The notes below the pieces were generated by a model, which saw nothing but the letters and a program-made list of their open reading frames with translations, did not search any database and was not told where the DNA came from. This document shows, piece after piece, positions 52,866 to 61,719 of a stretch of DNA of 64,000 nt. The DNA is taken from positions 3,906,001 through 3,970,000 of the forward strand of contig CP131915.1 in the NCBI GenBank assembly GCA_030704225.1. The letters run 5' to 3'. Positions within the stretch are counted from its first letter, which is position 1, and every line of letters starts with the position of its first letter. Position numbers and translations under genes: made by a program. The DNA comes from Kosakonia sp. H02. GTDB lineage: Bacteria; Pseudomonadota; Gammaproteobacteria; Enterobacterales; Enterobacteriaceae.

Positions 52866-52890
52866 TAAAAAACCCCCGACGTCGGGGGCT
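52866..52890 (-). terminator. sodA terminator
   Basis: Minus strand AGCCCCCGACGTCGGGGGTT followed by TTTT, a perfect 8-bp palindromic stem, about 33 bp after the sodA stop. Confidence 0.93.
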
Positions 52891-52922
52891 TGACTCACGT
52901 AACAGTGAGGAATGAAACAGGC

Positions 52923-53543
52923 TTATTTTTTCGCCGCGAAACGCGCAGCAGCTTCGTCCCAGTTCACCACGTTCCAGAACTCTTTGATGTAGTCCGGGCG
53001 GCGGTTCTGGAATTTCAGGTAGTAAGCGTGTTCCCACACATCCAGGCCGAGGATTGGGAAACCAGACGCGCCAGAAATCGCTTCGCCCATCAGCGGGGAG
53101 TCCTGGTTAGCGGTAGAAACAACCGCCAGTTTGTCGCCTTTCAGCACCAGCCACGCCCAGCCGGAACCAAAACGGGTTGCTGCCGCTTTTTCAAATTCTG
53201 CTTTGAAGTTATCAACAGAACCGAAATCGCGCTCGATTGCCGCTTTCAGATCGCCCTGCAATGTGGTGCCTTTTTTCAGGCCCTTCCAGAACAGGCTGTG
53301 GTTAGCGTGGCCGCCTGCGTTATTGCGCAGAACGGTTTTTTTGTCGGTTGGCAGCTGATCCAGTTTGGTGATCAGTTCTTCAACCGGCAGGCTGGCGAAC
53401 TCCGGCAGGCTTTCCAGCGCGGCGTTGGCGTTGTTAACGTAGGTCTGGTGATGTTTAGTGTGATGGATTTCCATCGTTTGCTTATCGAAATGAGGCTCGA
53501 GGGCATCATACGCATAAGGCAGAGCAGGCAGTGTATAGCTCAT
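52923..53543 (-). CDS. sodA: Manganese superoxide dismutase
   Basis: Detoxifies superoxide in the cytosol. The start MSYTLPALPYAYDALEPHF gives 206 residues as in E. coli; an ATG 4 codons earlier also exists. Metal ligands: His in MEIHHTKHHQTYV near 27, His in GGHANHSLFW near 82, and Asp/His in LDVWEHAYYLKFQ near 168-172. Divergent from rhaT; a Fur-type box lies upstream. Confidence 0.98.
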   Translation of the reverse strand: MSYTLPALPYAYDALEPHFDKQTMEIHHTKHHQTYVNNANAALESLPEFASLPVEELITKLDQLPTDKKTVLRNNAGGHANHSLFWKGLKKGTTLQGDLKAAIERDFGSVDNFKAEFEKAAATRFGSGWAWLVLKGDKLAVVSTANQDSPLMGEAISGASGFPILGLDVWEHAYYLKFQNRRPDYIKEFWNVVNWDEAAARFAAKK

Positions 53544-53617
53544 TTTCATCTCCATTATTGTCTGGCGGCAGGGGTGTTAATGCCGCGTAAGCAGTCGGAT
53601 CATTATAGTTAATTAAA

Positions 53618-53640
53618 TGATATTGAAAATGTTTATCAAT
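53618..53640 (-). promoter_or_regulatory. Fur-like box in the sodA promoter
   Basis: Minus strand ATTGATAAACATTTTCAATA followed by TCATTTAATTAAC, close to the iron-box region of the E. coli sodA promoter and to the GATAATGATAATCATTATC consensus. It is 75-97 bp from the sodA start. The rest of the 289-bp sodA-rhaT gap presumably holds the rhaT promoter with RhaS sites, which I could not pin down. Confidence 0.75.
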
Positions 53641-53832
53641 GCCGTAGTTTTTATATGGTTATAACTTTTGGTTATGTTCCTGAATTTGTGAAGCGGCTCA
53701 CCTCCATAACGCCCTCATTGCCAGCCCCAGGCGCAACGCGGCAATCGCCTCAAGGTTAATCATCTGACCGATTTTTACACTCATCAGGTCGGCTGCTCGT
53801 ATCCCGACGATAAAAACGATGAGGATTAAGCA

Positions 53833-54867
53833 ATGAGTAACGCGATTACGATGGGTATTTTTTGGCATTTGATAGGCGCGGCCAGTGCAGCCTGTTTCTA
53901 TGCCCCGTTTAAAAAAGTAAAAAATTGGTCCTGGGAAACCATGTGGTCAATCGGTGGCATCGTCTCCTGGTTGATTCTCCCCTGGACCATCAGTGCGCTG
54001 TTATTGCCTGATTTTTGGGCCTATTTCAGTTCGTTCAATGCCTCCACGCTGCTGCCGGTGTTTCTGTTTGGCGCAATGTGGGGCGTGGGTAACATCAACT
54101 ATGGCCTGACCATGCGCTATTTAGGCATGTCGATGGGCATTGGTATCGCCATTGGCATCACGCTGATTGTCGGTACGTTGATGACGCCGATTCTCAACGG
54201 TAATTTCGATGTCCTGATCAACACCGAAGGCGGTCGTATGACGCTGCTGGGCGTGCTGGTCGCGCTGATTGGCGTTGGCATTGTTACCCGCGCGGGCCAG
54301 TTAAAAGAGCGCAAAATGGGCATCAAAGCCGAAGAGTTCAGCCTGAAAAAGGGGCTGGCGCTGGCGGTGATGTGCGGCGTTTTCTCTGCCGGAATGTCCT
54401 TTGCGATGAACGCCGCCAAACCGATGCATGAAGCGGCAGCCGCGCTGGGTATCGATCCGCTCTACACCGCGCTGCCAAGCTATGTGGTGATCATGGGCGG
54501 CGGTGCGCTGGTGAACCTCGGTTTCTGCTTTGTCCGTCTGGCAAAAGTGAAAAACCTGTCGGTAAAAGCCGACTTCTCGCTGGCAAAACCGCTCATCATC
54601 AGCAATATCCTGCTTTCCGCATTAGGCGGTTTAATGTGGTATCTGCAATTCTTCTTCTACGCCTGGGGTCACGCGCGAATTCCAGCGCAGTATGACTACA
54701 TCAGCTGGATGCTGCATATGAGCTTCTACGTGCTGTGCGGCGGTATCGTTGGGCTGGTGCTGAAAGAGTGGAAGAACGCCGGGCGTCAGCCGGTGAGTGT
54801 GCTGAGCCTTGGCTGCGTGGTGATTATTGTCGCGGCCAATATTGTCGGCCTCGGCATGGCGAGCTAA
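53833..54867 (+). CDS. rhaT: L-rhamnose-proton symporter
   Basis: Secondary importer of L-rhamnose. 344 residues as in E. coli with ten membrane helices. Conserved FWHLIGAASAACFYAPFKKVK at the N-terminus, MRYLGMSMGIGIAIGITLI near 96-114 and YAWGHARIPAQYDYISWML near 276-294. Convergent with rhaR, whose stop abuts this stop. Together with the ABC transporter at 60684-64000 it gives the locus two candidate rhamnose uptake routes. Confidence 0.97.
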   Translation: MSNAITMGIFWHLIGAASAACFYAPFKKVKNWSWETMWSIGGIVSWLILPWTISALLLPDFWAYFSSFNASTLLPVFLFGAMWGVGNINYGLTMRYLGMSMGIGIAIGITLIVGTLMTPILNGNFDVLINTEGGRMTLLGVLVALIGVGIVTRAGQLKERKMGIKAEEFSLKKGLALAVMCGVFSAGMSFAMNAAKPMHEAAAALGIDPLYTALPSYVVIMGGGALVNLGFCFVRLAKVKNLSVKADFSLAKPLIISNILLSALGGLMWYLQFFFYAWGHARIPAQYDYISWMLHMSFYVLCGGIVGLVLKEWKNAGRQPVSVLSLGCVVIIVAANIVGLGMAS

Positions 54868-55716
54868 TCAGGCCGCAACCCGACTGCGATGACGCCACTG
54901 CCCTGGCGTCATCCCCACCTCACGGCTAAAGACCACCGAAAAGTAGTTACTGTCTTCAAACCCGCACTGCATGGCGATTTCGCCGATCATCTGCTCGGAA
55001 TGCTGTAATAAATACTGCGCATGGCAAATGCGCAACTGGCGCAAATAGTGGTTGATGGTCATGCCGGTCTGCGTGCGAAACTGCTGACGCAGCGCCCGCT
55101 CGCTGCACTGCTCCTGCTCGCAAAAATGTTCCAGCACGAAGCTGCGATTGAGGCTACCAGAGAGCGCGGTAATCAGTTTATCCAACAGCGCTTCGCTGTG
55201 GGTCGCGGCAAGGTTATCGGTGGCGAAACGGTGGCGTTTTAAGGTCATCACCAGTTGAGCAAACAGGGTTTCTGCCATCAAATTCGTCAGCGGATCGCTT
55301 TTGGTACTCTCATGTTCCAGCTGCGAAATCACCTGCCGCGCCTGCGCCATGCCGGTGCTGCCAATGCGCCAGTGCGGGTTCCACGGCGCACCGTTCAGAC
55401 CGGGGATCAGCGCCGCCCAATCCATATTCAGCGTCAGCTTTTCCGGGCAGTAGATGATATTCTGCAACACCAGGTCATTGACCGAGGCGTAAGAGTGGCA
55501 ATCTTGCGCGCGGATATAAAACAGATCTCCGCGCGTGATGCGATAAGGGCGGTCATTAAGCACATGCAGGCCGTTGCCGCGCCACACCATCACCAGTTCA
55601 TTAAACTCATGGGTATGTTCAGCAAAAACATTTTGCGGGTAGCGATCTGCCACCGCCACCGTTTGCCCGGCGCGGGAGAAGAAATCTGCCTGACGAAGAA
55701 TTAGCTGGCCTGCCAC
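54868..55716 (-). CDS. rhaR: AraC-family activator of rhaSR, RhaR
   Basis: Senses L-rhamnose and activates rhaSR transcription. I place the start at GTG (protein VAGQLILRQADFF), preceded by AGAGGTGA, giving 282 residues, the E. coli core length; an ATG 10 codons further upstream is the alternative. N-terminal cupin NVFAEHTHEFNELVMVWRG near 28-46. The C-terminal AraC domain of about 100 residues contains CEQEQCSERALRQQFRTQTG and IAMQCGFEDSNYFSVVF. Follows rhaS with a 72-bp gap. Confidence 0.93.
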   Translation of the reverse strand: MAGQLILRQADFFSRAGQTVAVADRYPQNVFAEHTHEFNELVMVWRGNGLHVLNDRPYRITRGDLFYIRAQDCHSYASVNDLVLQNIIYCPEKLTLNMDWAALIPGLNGAPWNPHWRIGSTGMAQARQVISQLEHESTKSDPLTNLMAETLFAQLVMTLKRHRFATDNLAATHSEALLDKLITALSGSLNRSFVLEHFCEQEQCSERALRQQFRTQTGMTINHYLRQLRICHAQYLLQHSEQMIGEIAMQCGFEDSNYFSVVFSREVGMTPGQWRHRSRVAA

Positions 55717-55788
55717 AAAGTCACCTCTGCCATAACAACCTGACATTATTAGCGGAAGTCCGGCAAAAAATCGGTGATAGCCTTCTCG

Positions 55789-56625
55789 TTACTGAAGCAG
55801 CGTGTCGCGACCCTGGCGAATATCGCGCGGCGACCAGTCGAACTCACGGCGAAACAGCGTCGAAAAGTGGTTACTATCGCCAAACCCGCAGCGAAATGCG
55901 ATTTCGGTTACGCTCTCATCGCTGTGGCGCAGCATATGGCGGGCTTTAATGAGCCGCAGGCGGTTCAGGTAGCGCTGCGGCGTCATGCCGGTGGATTGCT
56001 TAAGCTGGCGATGCAGGGTGCGCAATGAAAGGGTGAATTGCTCCGCCAGCGACTCCCAACACACCTCTTCCGCAAAGTGATCCTCCAGCCACAGCATCAG
56101 TTGATTAAGCCGCGCATCGCTGTTACCGGCCCCCTCTTGTTGGCTGCCTTTGCGCAGCAACACCAGCAACTGCATAAACAAAATCTCGCGGTTGGCAATG
56201 CCGTGCGTGTCCATTTCCCCTTCGCGCGCTTCCATCTGGCTAATAATGCTGCGTACCTGACCCAGCGTTTGCTGGCTCACCCGCCAGTGCGACGGATAAT
56301 TGCCGTCCTGCTCCTGCGGCAACAGCTTGTTCAGGCCCGCCAGAAACTGGAATGCGTCCGGTGACCGGTACAACACATTTGTCAGACAGAGGTTATCCGT
56401 GTGCTCATACAGATGCCTGTCGTGATCGCGCACAAAACACACCGTCCCACCGCTGATGGTATAAGGCTGGCCGTTAAACACATGAATGCCCGTGCCGTGC
56501 TCGACAATCACAATTTCGTGAAAATCATGATGATGCTCAGGAAACGCGGCCTGCGGTAGCCGCGGCTCAATGGCAATGGGTGTTTTACCGGTCGGGAAAA
56601 AATCCACGCTATGCAGTACGGTCAT
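55789..56625 (-). CDS. rhaS: AraC-family activator of rhaBAD, RhaS
   Basis: Binds L-rhamnose and activates rhaBAD and rhaT. 278 residues as in E. coli, MTVLHSVDFFPTGKTPIAIE at the start. Cupin region FPEHHHDFHEIVIVEHGTGI near 28-47. The C-terminal helix-turn-helix pair LAEQFTLSLRTLHRQLKQSTG and EIAFRCGFGDSNHFSTLFRRE is near 180-255. Divergent from rhaB across the rha control region. Confidence 0.97.
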   Translation of the reverse strand: MTVLHSVDFFPTGKTPIAIEPRLPQAAFPEHHHDFHEIVIVEHGTGIHVFNGQPYTISGGTVCFVRDHDRHLYEHTDNLCLTNVLYRSPDAFQFLAGLNKLLPQEQDGNYPSHWRVSQQTLGQVRSIISQMEAREGEMDTHGIANREILFMQLLVLLRKGSQQEGAGNSDARLNQLMLWLEDHFAEEVCWESLAEQFTLSLRTLHRQLKQSTGMTPQRYLNRLRLIKARHMLRHSDESVTEIAFRCGFGDSNHFSTLFRREFDWSPRDIRQGRDTLLQ

Positions 56626-56754
56626 GATCGCCCCAGCAGATGAGAAATGGTCTCAAAATAGTAATTAAGGGATCTCATCCTCACCTTGAATTTTCGACAC
56701 CATTTCGCGCATAGCCTGCCGTTTTTTCAAGAAACGGGCGGAAAGATCGGGAAA

Positions 56755-56872
56755 TGTGGCCAGGGTCACAATGGCTGAAAGCCCCGCCATTACTGGAAAC
56801 TGTGAACTCTCTCACGTTCATCTTTGCTTTCTTGCCAGCGCTAAATGGCCACTGTCAGTAACAAGAAGGTAC
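56755..56872. promoter_or_regulatory. rhaSR/rhaBAD divergent control region: two CRP sites and RhaS/RhaR sites
   Basis: The 301-bp gap 56626-56926 holds a CRP-like site TGTGG-N6-TCACA at 56755-56770 (towards rhaSR) and TGTGA-N6-TCACG at 56801-56816 (towards rhaBAD). Next come the RhaS half-site blocks ATCTTTGCTTTCTTGCC and CTGTCAGTAACAAGAAGG at 56820-56870, which align with the E. coli rhaBAD promoter as remembered. A putative -10 TAGACTGT lies near 56890. The RhaR site nearer rhaS is probably at 56640-56720 but was not delimited. Confidence 0.8.
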
Positions 56873-56926
56873 GCCTCCCGGCCCTTTTTTAGACTGTCCG
56901 CAATGACTCTATGAAGGACCCCCAAC

Positions 56927-58396
56927 ATGACTTTTCGCCATTGTGTCGCGGTTGATTTAGGTGCCTCCAGCGGACGGGTAATGCTGGCGCGCTATGACCG
57001 CCAGCACCGCGCGCTTACGCTTCGCGAAATTCACCGTTTTGTTAACTGCCTGCAAAAAGTGGACGGCTTTGATTGCTGGGATATCGACAGCCTCGAAGCC
57101 GAAATTCGTACAGGTCTTGAGAAAGTGTGCGAGCAAGGCATCCAGCCGGACAGCATCGGCATTGATACCTGGGGCGTTGATTACGTGCTGATTAACCGTG
57201 AAGGCCAGCGCGTCGGGCTGCCCATTGCTTACCGTGACGATCGCACCGACGGCGTCATGCATCGCGCCATGCAGCAACCGGGCAAAGCCGATATCTATCG
57301 CCGCAGCGGTATCCAGTTTCTCCCTTTCAACACCCTTTACCAGTTTCGTGCACTGGCGGAACAGCAGCCGGAACTGCTTGAGCAGGTCGAAAACGCCCTG
57401 CTGATCCCGGATTACTTCAGCTACCGCCTGACCGGCAATCTGAACTGGGAATACACCAACGCCACCACCACGCAACTGGTCAATATCAATACCGATAACT
57501 GGGATGCGACATTGCTCGCATGGGCCGGGGTGCCTGCCCGCTGGTTTGGTACGCCGACCCATCCGGGGAATGTGATTGGCAACTGGATCTGCCCGCAGGG
57601 CAACGCCATTCCGGTGGTGGCCGTCGCCAGCCACGATACCGCTAGCGCAGTTATCGCCTCGCCGCTGGCGGATAACGACGCTGCGTATCTCTCGTCCGGG
57701 ACCTGGTCATTAATGGGTTTTGAGAGCAAAACCCCCTACACCAGCGACGACGCGCTCGCCGCCAATATCACCAATGAAGGGGGCGCGGAAGGCCGCTACC
57801 GTGTGCTGAAAAACATCATGGGGCTGTGGCTGTTGCAGCGAGTACTGAAAGAGCAAAACGTCACCGACCTGCCTGCGCTGATTGCGCGTACCGAACAAAT
57901 TCCGACCTGCCGCTTCGTGATCAACCCGAACGACGATCGCTTTATCAACCCGGACGACATGAGCGCCGAAATTCAGGCCGCCTGCCGTGATGCCAACCAG
58001 CCTGCGCCGCAGAACGCCGCCGAACTGGCACGCTGCATTTTCGATAGCCTGGCGCTGCTGTATGCCGATGTGCTTAGCGAACTGGCAACCCTGCGCGGCA
58101 AACCCTTTACCCGCTTACATATTGTCGGCGGCGGTTGCCAGAACCAGTTGCTGAACCAGCTCTGCGCCGACGCCTGCGGTTTACCGGTGGTTGCCGGGCC
58201 GGTTGAAGCCTCGACGCTCGGCAATATCGGCGTGCAACTGATGACCCTTGATGAACTGACCCATGTCGATGATTTCCGCCAGGTGGTGGTGGCTAACCAC
58301 AACCTGCTTACATTTACCCCTCATCCTGATAATGAAATCGCCCGCTATGTCGCGCGCTTTCAGCAAAAACGACAGACAAAGGAGCTTTGCGCATGA
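56927..58396 (+). CDS. rhaB: Rhamnulokinase
   Basis: Phosphorylates L-rhamnulose at C1. 489 residues as in E. coli. FGGY-type sugar kinase: VDLGASSGRVMLARYD near 9-24 (ATP/phosphate loop), GIDTWGVDYVLI near 78-89, SHDTASAVIASPL near 233-245, SSGTWSLMGFE near 254 and LHIVGGGCQNQLLNQL near 397-412. First gene of rhaBAD; its stop overlaps the rhaA start. Confidence 0.97.
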   Translation: MTFRHCVAVDLGASSGRVMLARYDRQHRALTLREIHRFVNCLQKVDGFDCWDIDSLEAEIRTGLEKVCEQGIQPDSIGIDTWGVDYVLINREGQRVGLPIAYRDDRTDGVMHRAMQQPGKADIYRRSGIQFLPFNTLYQFRALAEQQPELLEQVENALLIPDYFSYRLTGNLNWEYTNATTTQLVNINTDNWDATLLAWAGVPARWFGTPTHPGNVIGNWICPQGNAIPVVAVASHDTASAVIASPLADNDAAYLSSGTWSLMGFESKTPYTSDDALAANITNEGGAEGRYRVLKNIMGLWLLQRVLKEQNVTDLPALIARTEQIPTCRFVINPNDDRFINPDDMSAEIQAACRDANQPAPQNAAELARCIFDSLALLYADVLSELATLRGKPFTRLHIVGGGCQNQLLNQLCADACGLPVVAGPVEASTLGNIGVQLMTLDELTHVDDFRQVVVANHNLLTFTPHPDNEIARYVARFQQKRQTKELCA

Positions 58397-59652
58397 CCAC
58401 TCAACTTGAACAAGCCTGGGAAATTGCCAAACAGCGTTTCGCCGCTGTGGGGATTGATGTCGAGGAGGCGCTGCGCCAGCTCGACAGGCTGCCGGTCTCT
58501 ATGCACTGCTGGCAGGGCGATGACGTTGCCGGTTTTGAAAACCCGGAAGGCAGCCTGACCGGCGGCATTCAGGCCACCGGAAACTATCCGGGTAAAGCGC
58601 GTAACGCAACCGAATTGCGTGCCGACCTTGAGCAGGCGCTGAGCCTGATCCCCGGCCCGAAACGCCTTAACCTGCACGCCATTTATCACGAAGCCGATGC
58701 GCCGGTTGCGCGTAACGAAATCAAACCGGAACATTTCAAAAACTGGGTGCAGTGGGCGAAAGCCAATAATCTGGGGCTGGATTTTAATCCCTCCTGCTTT
58801 TCCCACCCGCTGAGTGCCGAGGGTTTTACGCTCTCCCACGCTAATGATGAAATTCGCCAGTTCTGGATTGATCATGTGAAAGCCAGCCGCCGCGTTTCGG
58901 CGTATTTCGGTGAGCAACTGGGCACGCCGTCGGTGATGAACATCTGGATCCCGGACGGGATGAAAGATGTCACCGTTGACCGCCTGGCGCCGCGCCAGCG
59001 CCTGCTGAATGCGCTTGACGAGGTCATCAGCGAAAAACTGAACCCGGCGCACCATATCGACGCCGTAGAAAGTAAATTGTTCGGCATCGGCGCAGAGAGC
59101 TACACCGTGGGCTCCAACGAGTTCTATATGGGGTATGCCACCAGCCGCCAGACCGCGCTGTGCCTCGATGCCGGTCACTTCCATCCGACTGAAGTGATTT
59201 CCGACAAAATTTCCGCCGCCATGCTCTATGTGCCGCGCCTGCTGCTGCACGTCAGCCGCCCGGTGCGCTGGGACAGCGACCACGTTGTGCTGCTGGATGA
59301 TGAAACCCAGGCCATCGCCAGTGAAATCATTCGCCACAAACTCTTTGACCGCGTGCATATCGGTCTCGACTTCTTCGACGCCTCTATCAACCGTATCGCC
59401 GCCTGGGTGATTGGCACGCGCAATATGAAAAAAGCCCTGCTGCGCGCCCTGCTGGAGCCGGTTGAGCAACTGCGCCAACTGGAAGCCGACGGCGATTACA
59501 CCGCGCGTCTGGCACTGCTGGAAGAGCAGAAATCCCTGCCGTGGCAGGCGGTGTGGGAGATGTATTGCCAGCGTCACGATACGCCAGCCGGCAGCCAGTG
59601 GCTGGAGAGCGTGCGGGCGTATGAAAAAGACGTGTTAAGCCAACGCCAGTAA
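58393..59652 (+). CDS. rhaA: L-rhamnose isomerase
   Basis: Mn-dependent isomerisation of L-rhamnose to L-rhamnulose. 419 residues from MTTQLEQAWEIAKQRF, as in E. coli. Metal-site and substrate regions DAVESKLFGIGAESYTVGSN near 218-237, CLDAGHFHPTEVISDK near 256-271, SDHVVLLDDETQAIA near 295-309 and HIGLDFFDASINRIAAW near 322-338. ATGA overlap with rhaB indicates translational coupling. Confidence 0.98.
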   Translation: MTTQLEQAWEIAKQRFAAVGIDVEEALRQLDRLPVSMHCWQGDDVAGFENPEGSLTGGIQATGNYPGKARNATELRADLEQALSLIPGPKRLNLHAIYHEADAPVARNEIKPEHFKNWVQWAKANNLGLDFNPSCFSHPLSAEGFTLSHANDEIRQFWIDHVKASRRVSAYFGEQLGTPSVMNIWIPDGMKDVTVDRLAPRQRLLNALDEVISEKLNPAHHIDAVESKLFGIGAESYTVGSNEFYMGYATSRQTALCLDAGHFHPTEVISDKISAAMLYVPRLLLHVSRPVRWDSDHVVLLDDETQAIASEIIRHKLFDRVHIGLDFFDASINRIAAWVIGTRNMKKALLRALLEPVEQLRQLEADGDYTARLALLEEQKSLPWQAVWEMYCQRHDTPAGSQWLESVRAYEKDVLSQRQ

Positions 59653-59659
59653 ATGATGT

Positions 59660-59745
59660 GCCGGATGGCGGCTTGCGCCTTATCCGGCCTACGAAAACAG
59701 GACATACCGCTCAACGTAGGCCGGATAAGCGCAGCGCCATCCGGC
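59660..59745. repeat. BIME: two inverted REP elements between rhaA and rhaD
   Basis: First REP 59660-59693 (GCCGGATGGCGG ... TTATCCGGCCTACG); second REP 59715-59745 in the opposite orientation (CGTAGGCCGGATAAGC ... GCCATCCGGC). Together they could fold into one very long stem within the operon message. Confidence 0.9.
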
Positions 59746-59772
59746 AACAGAACCAACAGGAACATAGCAATT

Positions 59773-60603
59773 ATGCAGACCATTATTAATGCCTGGTTCG
59801 TCCAGGGGATGATCAAAGCCACAACCGATGCCTGGCTGAAAGGCTGGGACGAACGCAACGGCGGCAACCTGACTCTGCGACTCGATGATGCGGACATTGC
59901 GCCGTTTGAGGCGGATTTCCACCAAACGCCGCGCTATATCCCCCTGAGCCAGCCGATGCCGCTGCTCGCCAACACGCCGTTTATCGTCACCGGTTCCGGC
60001 AAGTTCTTTCGCAACGTGCAGCTCGATCCGGCGGCGAACCTGGGCGTAGTAAAAGTGGACAGTGATGGAGCGGGTTACCACATTTTATGGGGGCTTACCC
60101 ATGAGGCGGTGCCGACCTCTGAACTGCCGGCGCACTTCTTATCCCACTGTGAACGTATCAAAGCCACCGGCGGGAAAGATCGCGTGATCATGCACTGCCA
60201 CGCCACCAACCTGATCGCCCTGACGTACGTGCTGGAAAATACCTCAGACCTTATCACCCGCAAGCTGTGGGAAGGCAGCACCGAGTGCCTGGTGGTGTTC
60301 CCGGATGGCGTCGGCATTCTGCCGTGGATGGTGCCAGGCACCGATGAAATCGGCCAGGCAACCGCCAGCGACATGCAAAAACATGCTCTGGTGCTGTGGC
60401 CGTTCCACGGTGTTTTCGGTAGCGGCCCGACGCTCGATGAAGCCTTTGGCCTGATTGACACCGCCGAAAAATCTGCCGAAGTGTTAGTCAAAATCTATTC
60501 GATGGGCGGTATGAAACAAACCATCACCCGCGAAGAATTAATCGCGCTGGGTAAACGCTTCGGCGTTACTCCGCTGCAATCGGCGTTAGATCTGTACCAA
60601 TAA
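59773..60603 (+). CDS. rhaD: Rhamnulose-1-phosphate aldolase
   Basis: Zinc class II aldolase splitting L-rhamnulose 1-phosphate into DHAP and L-lactaldehyde. The start MQTIINAWFVQGMIKATT gives 276 residues (E. coli 274); the frame is open further upstream through the REP pair without homology. GWDERNGGNLTLRL near 23-36 binds phosphate, the catalytic Glu lies in TSELPAHFLSHCERI near 117, and metal His in VIMHCHATNLIAL near 139-151 and FHGVFGSGP near 212. Third gene of rhaBAD. Confidence 0.97.
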   Translation: MQTIINAWFVQGMIKATTDAWLKGWDERNGGNLTLRLDDADIAPFEADFHQTPRYIPLSQPMPLLANTPFIVTGSGKFFRNVQLDPAANLGVVKVDSDGAGYHILWGLTHEAVPTSELPAHFLSHCERIKATGGKDRVIMHCHATNLIALTYVLENTSDLITRKLWEGSTECLVVFPDGVGILPWMVPGTDEIGQATASDMQKHALVLWPFHGVFGSGPTLDEAFGLIDTAEKSAEVLVKIYSMGGMKQTITREELIALGKRFGVTPLQSALDLYQ

Positions 60604-60611
60604 AAACATCG

Positions 60612-60635
60612 CGCCCCGCAAACATTGACGGGGCG
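60612..60635 (+). terminator. Hairpin after rhaD
   Basis: CGCCCCG at 60612-60618 and CGGGGCG at 60629-60635 enclose a 10-base loop, with no T tract after it. It lies in the 80-bp gap before the ABC transporter genes and may allow read-through. Confidence 0.5.
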
Positions 60636-60683
60636 AATCCTCACCTGCAAACCCTACAAACACTGACTCGTGGAGTAAAAGCA

Positions 60684-61670
60684 ATGAAAACAAAAGCAAG
60701 CTTGATCCTCACCGTTGCCATTATGGCGTTGTCCGGTTCCGCTTTAGCTGAAGTAAAAATCGCCCTCGTGGCGAAATCTTTAGGTAATGGCTTTTTTGAA
60801 GCAGCAAACACCGGCGCGCAGGAGGCAGCCAAAGAGTTAGGTGACGTTAAAGTGATTTATACCGGCCCGACCACCACCACGGCAGAAGCGCAGATCGAAG
60901 TGCTCAACGGCTTGATCGCCCAGGGCGTGGATGCGATCGCTATTTCTGCCAACGATCCGGATGCGGTCGTGCCGGTGCTGAAAAAAGCGATGCAGCGCGG
61001 CATCAAAGTGGTGTCGTGGGATTCCGGCGTGGCAAAAGCCGGGCGGCAGATCCACCTGAACCCGTCCAACAACGCGCTGATTGGCGAAACCAACGTTAAG
61101 CTTGCCGCCGAGGCGCTGAAAACGTTGAAGGTTGAAAAAGGCGATGTCGCCATTCTCAGCGCCACGCCCACCTCCACTAACCAGAATATCTGGATTGCGG
61201 AGATGAAAAAGGTGCTGCCGAAGTACCCGTCCGTCAATCTGGTGACCGTCGCCTATGGCGATGATCTCTCGGATAAAAGTTACCGCGAAGCGGTCGGTTT
61301 GTTGAAATCGTACCCGGATCTGAAAGTGATCGTCTCGCCGTCGTCCGTCGGCATCGTTGCTGCGGCGCAGGCGGTAAAAGACCAGGGCAAAATTGGCAAA
61401 GTGTATGTCACCGGCCTGGGGTTGCCGTCTGAAATGGCAGGCGCAATCAAATCAGGTGCCAGCAAAAGTTTTGCTATCTGGAACCCGATCGATCTTGGTT
61501 ATGCCGCAACGTATTTAGCGGATGATTTAGTGAAAGGCACGGCGACGAAAGAGGAAGCCAGTATGGGCCGGCTGGGTAAAGTCAAACTGGATGCCGACGG
61601 CAATGGCGCAATGGCTGAGCCGTTCGTCTACGACGCCAGCAATATTGATAAGTTCTCGAAGATGTTTTGA
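60684..61670 (+). CDS. Periplasmic sugar-binding protein, probably for rhamnose
   Basis: 328 residues with a signal peptide MKTKASLILTVAIMALSGSA, cleaved near LA before EVKIALVAKS. Type I periplasmic binding fold of the ribose/AI-2 family: NGFFEAANTGAQEAAKELG near 36-54, IAISANDPDAVVPVLKKA near 86-103 and VVSWDSGVAKAGRQIHLNPS near 110-129. It resembles the rhamnose-binding proteins of rhizobial rhamnose ABC transporters and, less closely, LsrB. Position 80 bp after rhaD on the same strand supports rhamnose. The usual rhizobial symbols (rhaS, rhaT, rhaP, rhaQ) collide with regulators and transporters here, so none is given. Confidence 0.8.
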   Translation: MKTKASLILTVAIMALSGSALAEVKIALVAKSLGNGFFEAANTGAQEAAKELGDVKVIYTGPTTTTAEAQIEVLNGLIAQGVDAIAISANDPDAVVPVLKKAMQRGIKVVSWDSGVAKAGRQIHLNPSNNALIGETNVKLAAEALKTLKVEKGDVAILSATPTSTNQNIWIAEMKKVLPKYPSVNLVTVAYGDDLSDKSYREAVGLLKSYPDLKVIVSPSSVGIVAAAQAVKDQGKIGKVYVTGLGLPSEMAGAIKSGASKSFAIWNPIDLGYAATYLADDLVKGTATKEEASMGRLGKVKLDADGNGAMAEPFVYDASNIDKFSKMF

Positions 61671-61677
61671 TCCCCTT

Positions 61678-61699
61678 CCCTCTCCCTGAGGGGAGAGGG
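61678..61699 (+). terminator. Hairpin between binding-protein and ATPase genes
   Basis: CCCTCTCCC, loop TGAG, GGGAGAGGG: a perfect 9-bp stem in a 49-bp gap, followed by TTAAAAAC rather than a T tract. Likely an attenuator or 3' stabilising stem that lets the binding protein be made in excess. Confidence 0.6.
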
Positions 61700-61719
61700 T
61701 TAAAAACTGGAGAATTATC

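Noticed and set aside
51717..52868. 383-codon open frame on the plus strand opposite kdgT
   Set aside because: Ser/Thr/Pro-rich low-complexity product complementary to a membrane protein gene, with no ribosome-binding site; a typical antisense shadow.
58360..59577. 405-codon open frame on the minus strand inside rhaA
   Set aside because: Exactly opposite rhaA codons; no recognisable domain or start signal. The length is explained by codon bias of rhaA.
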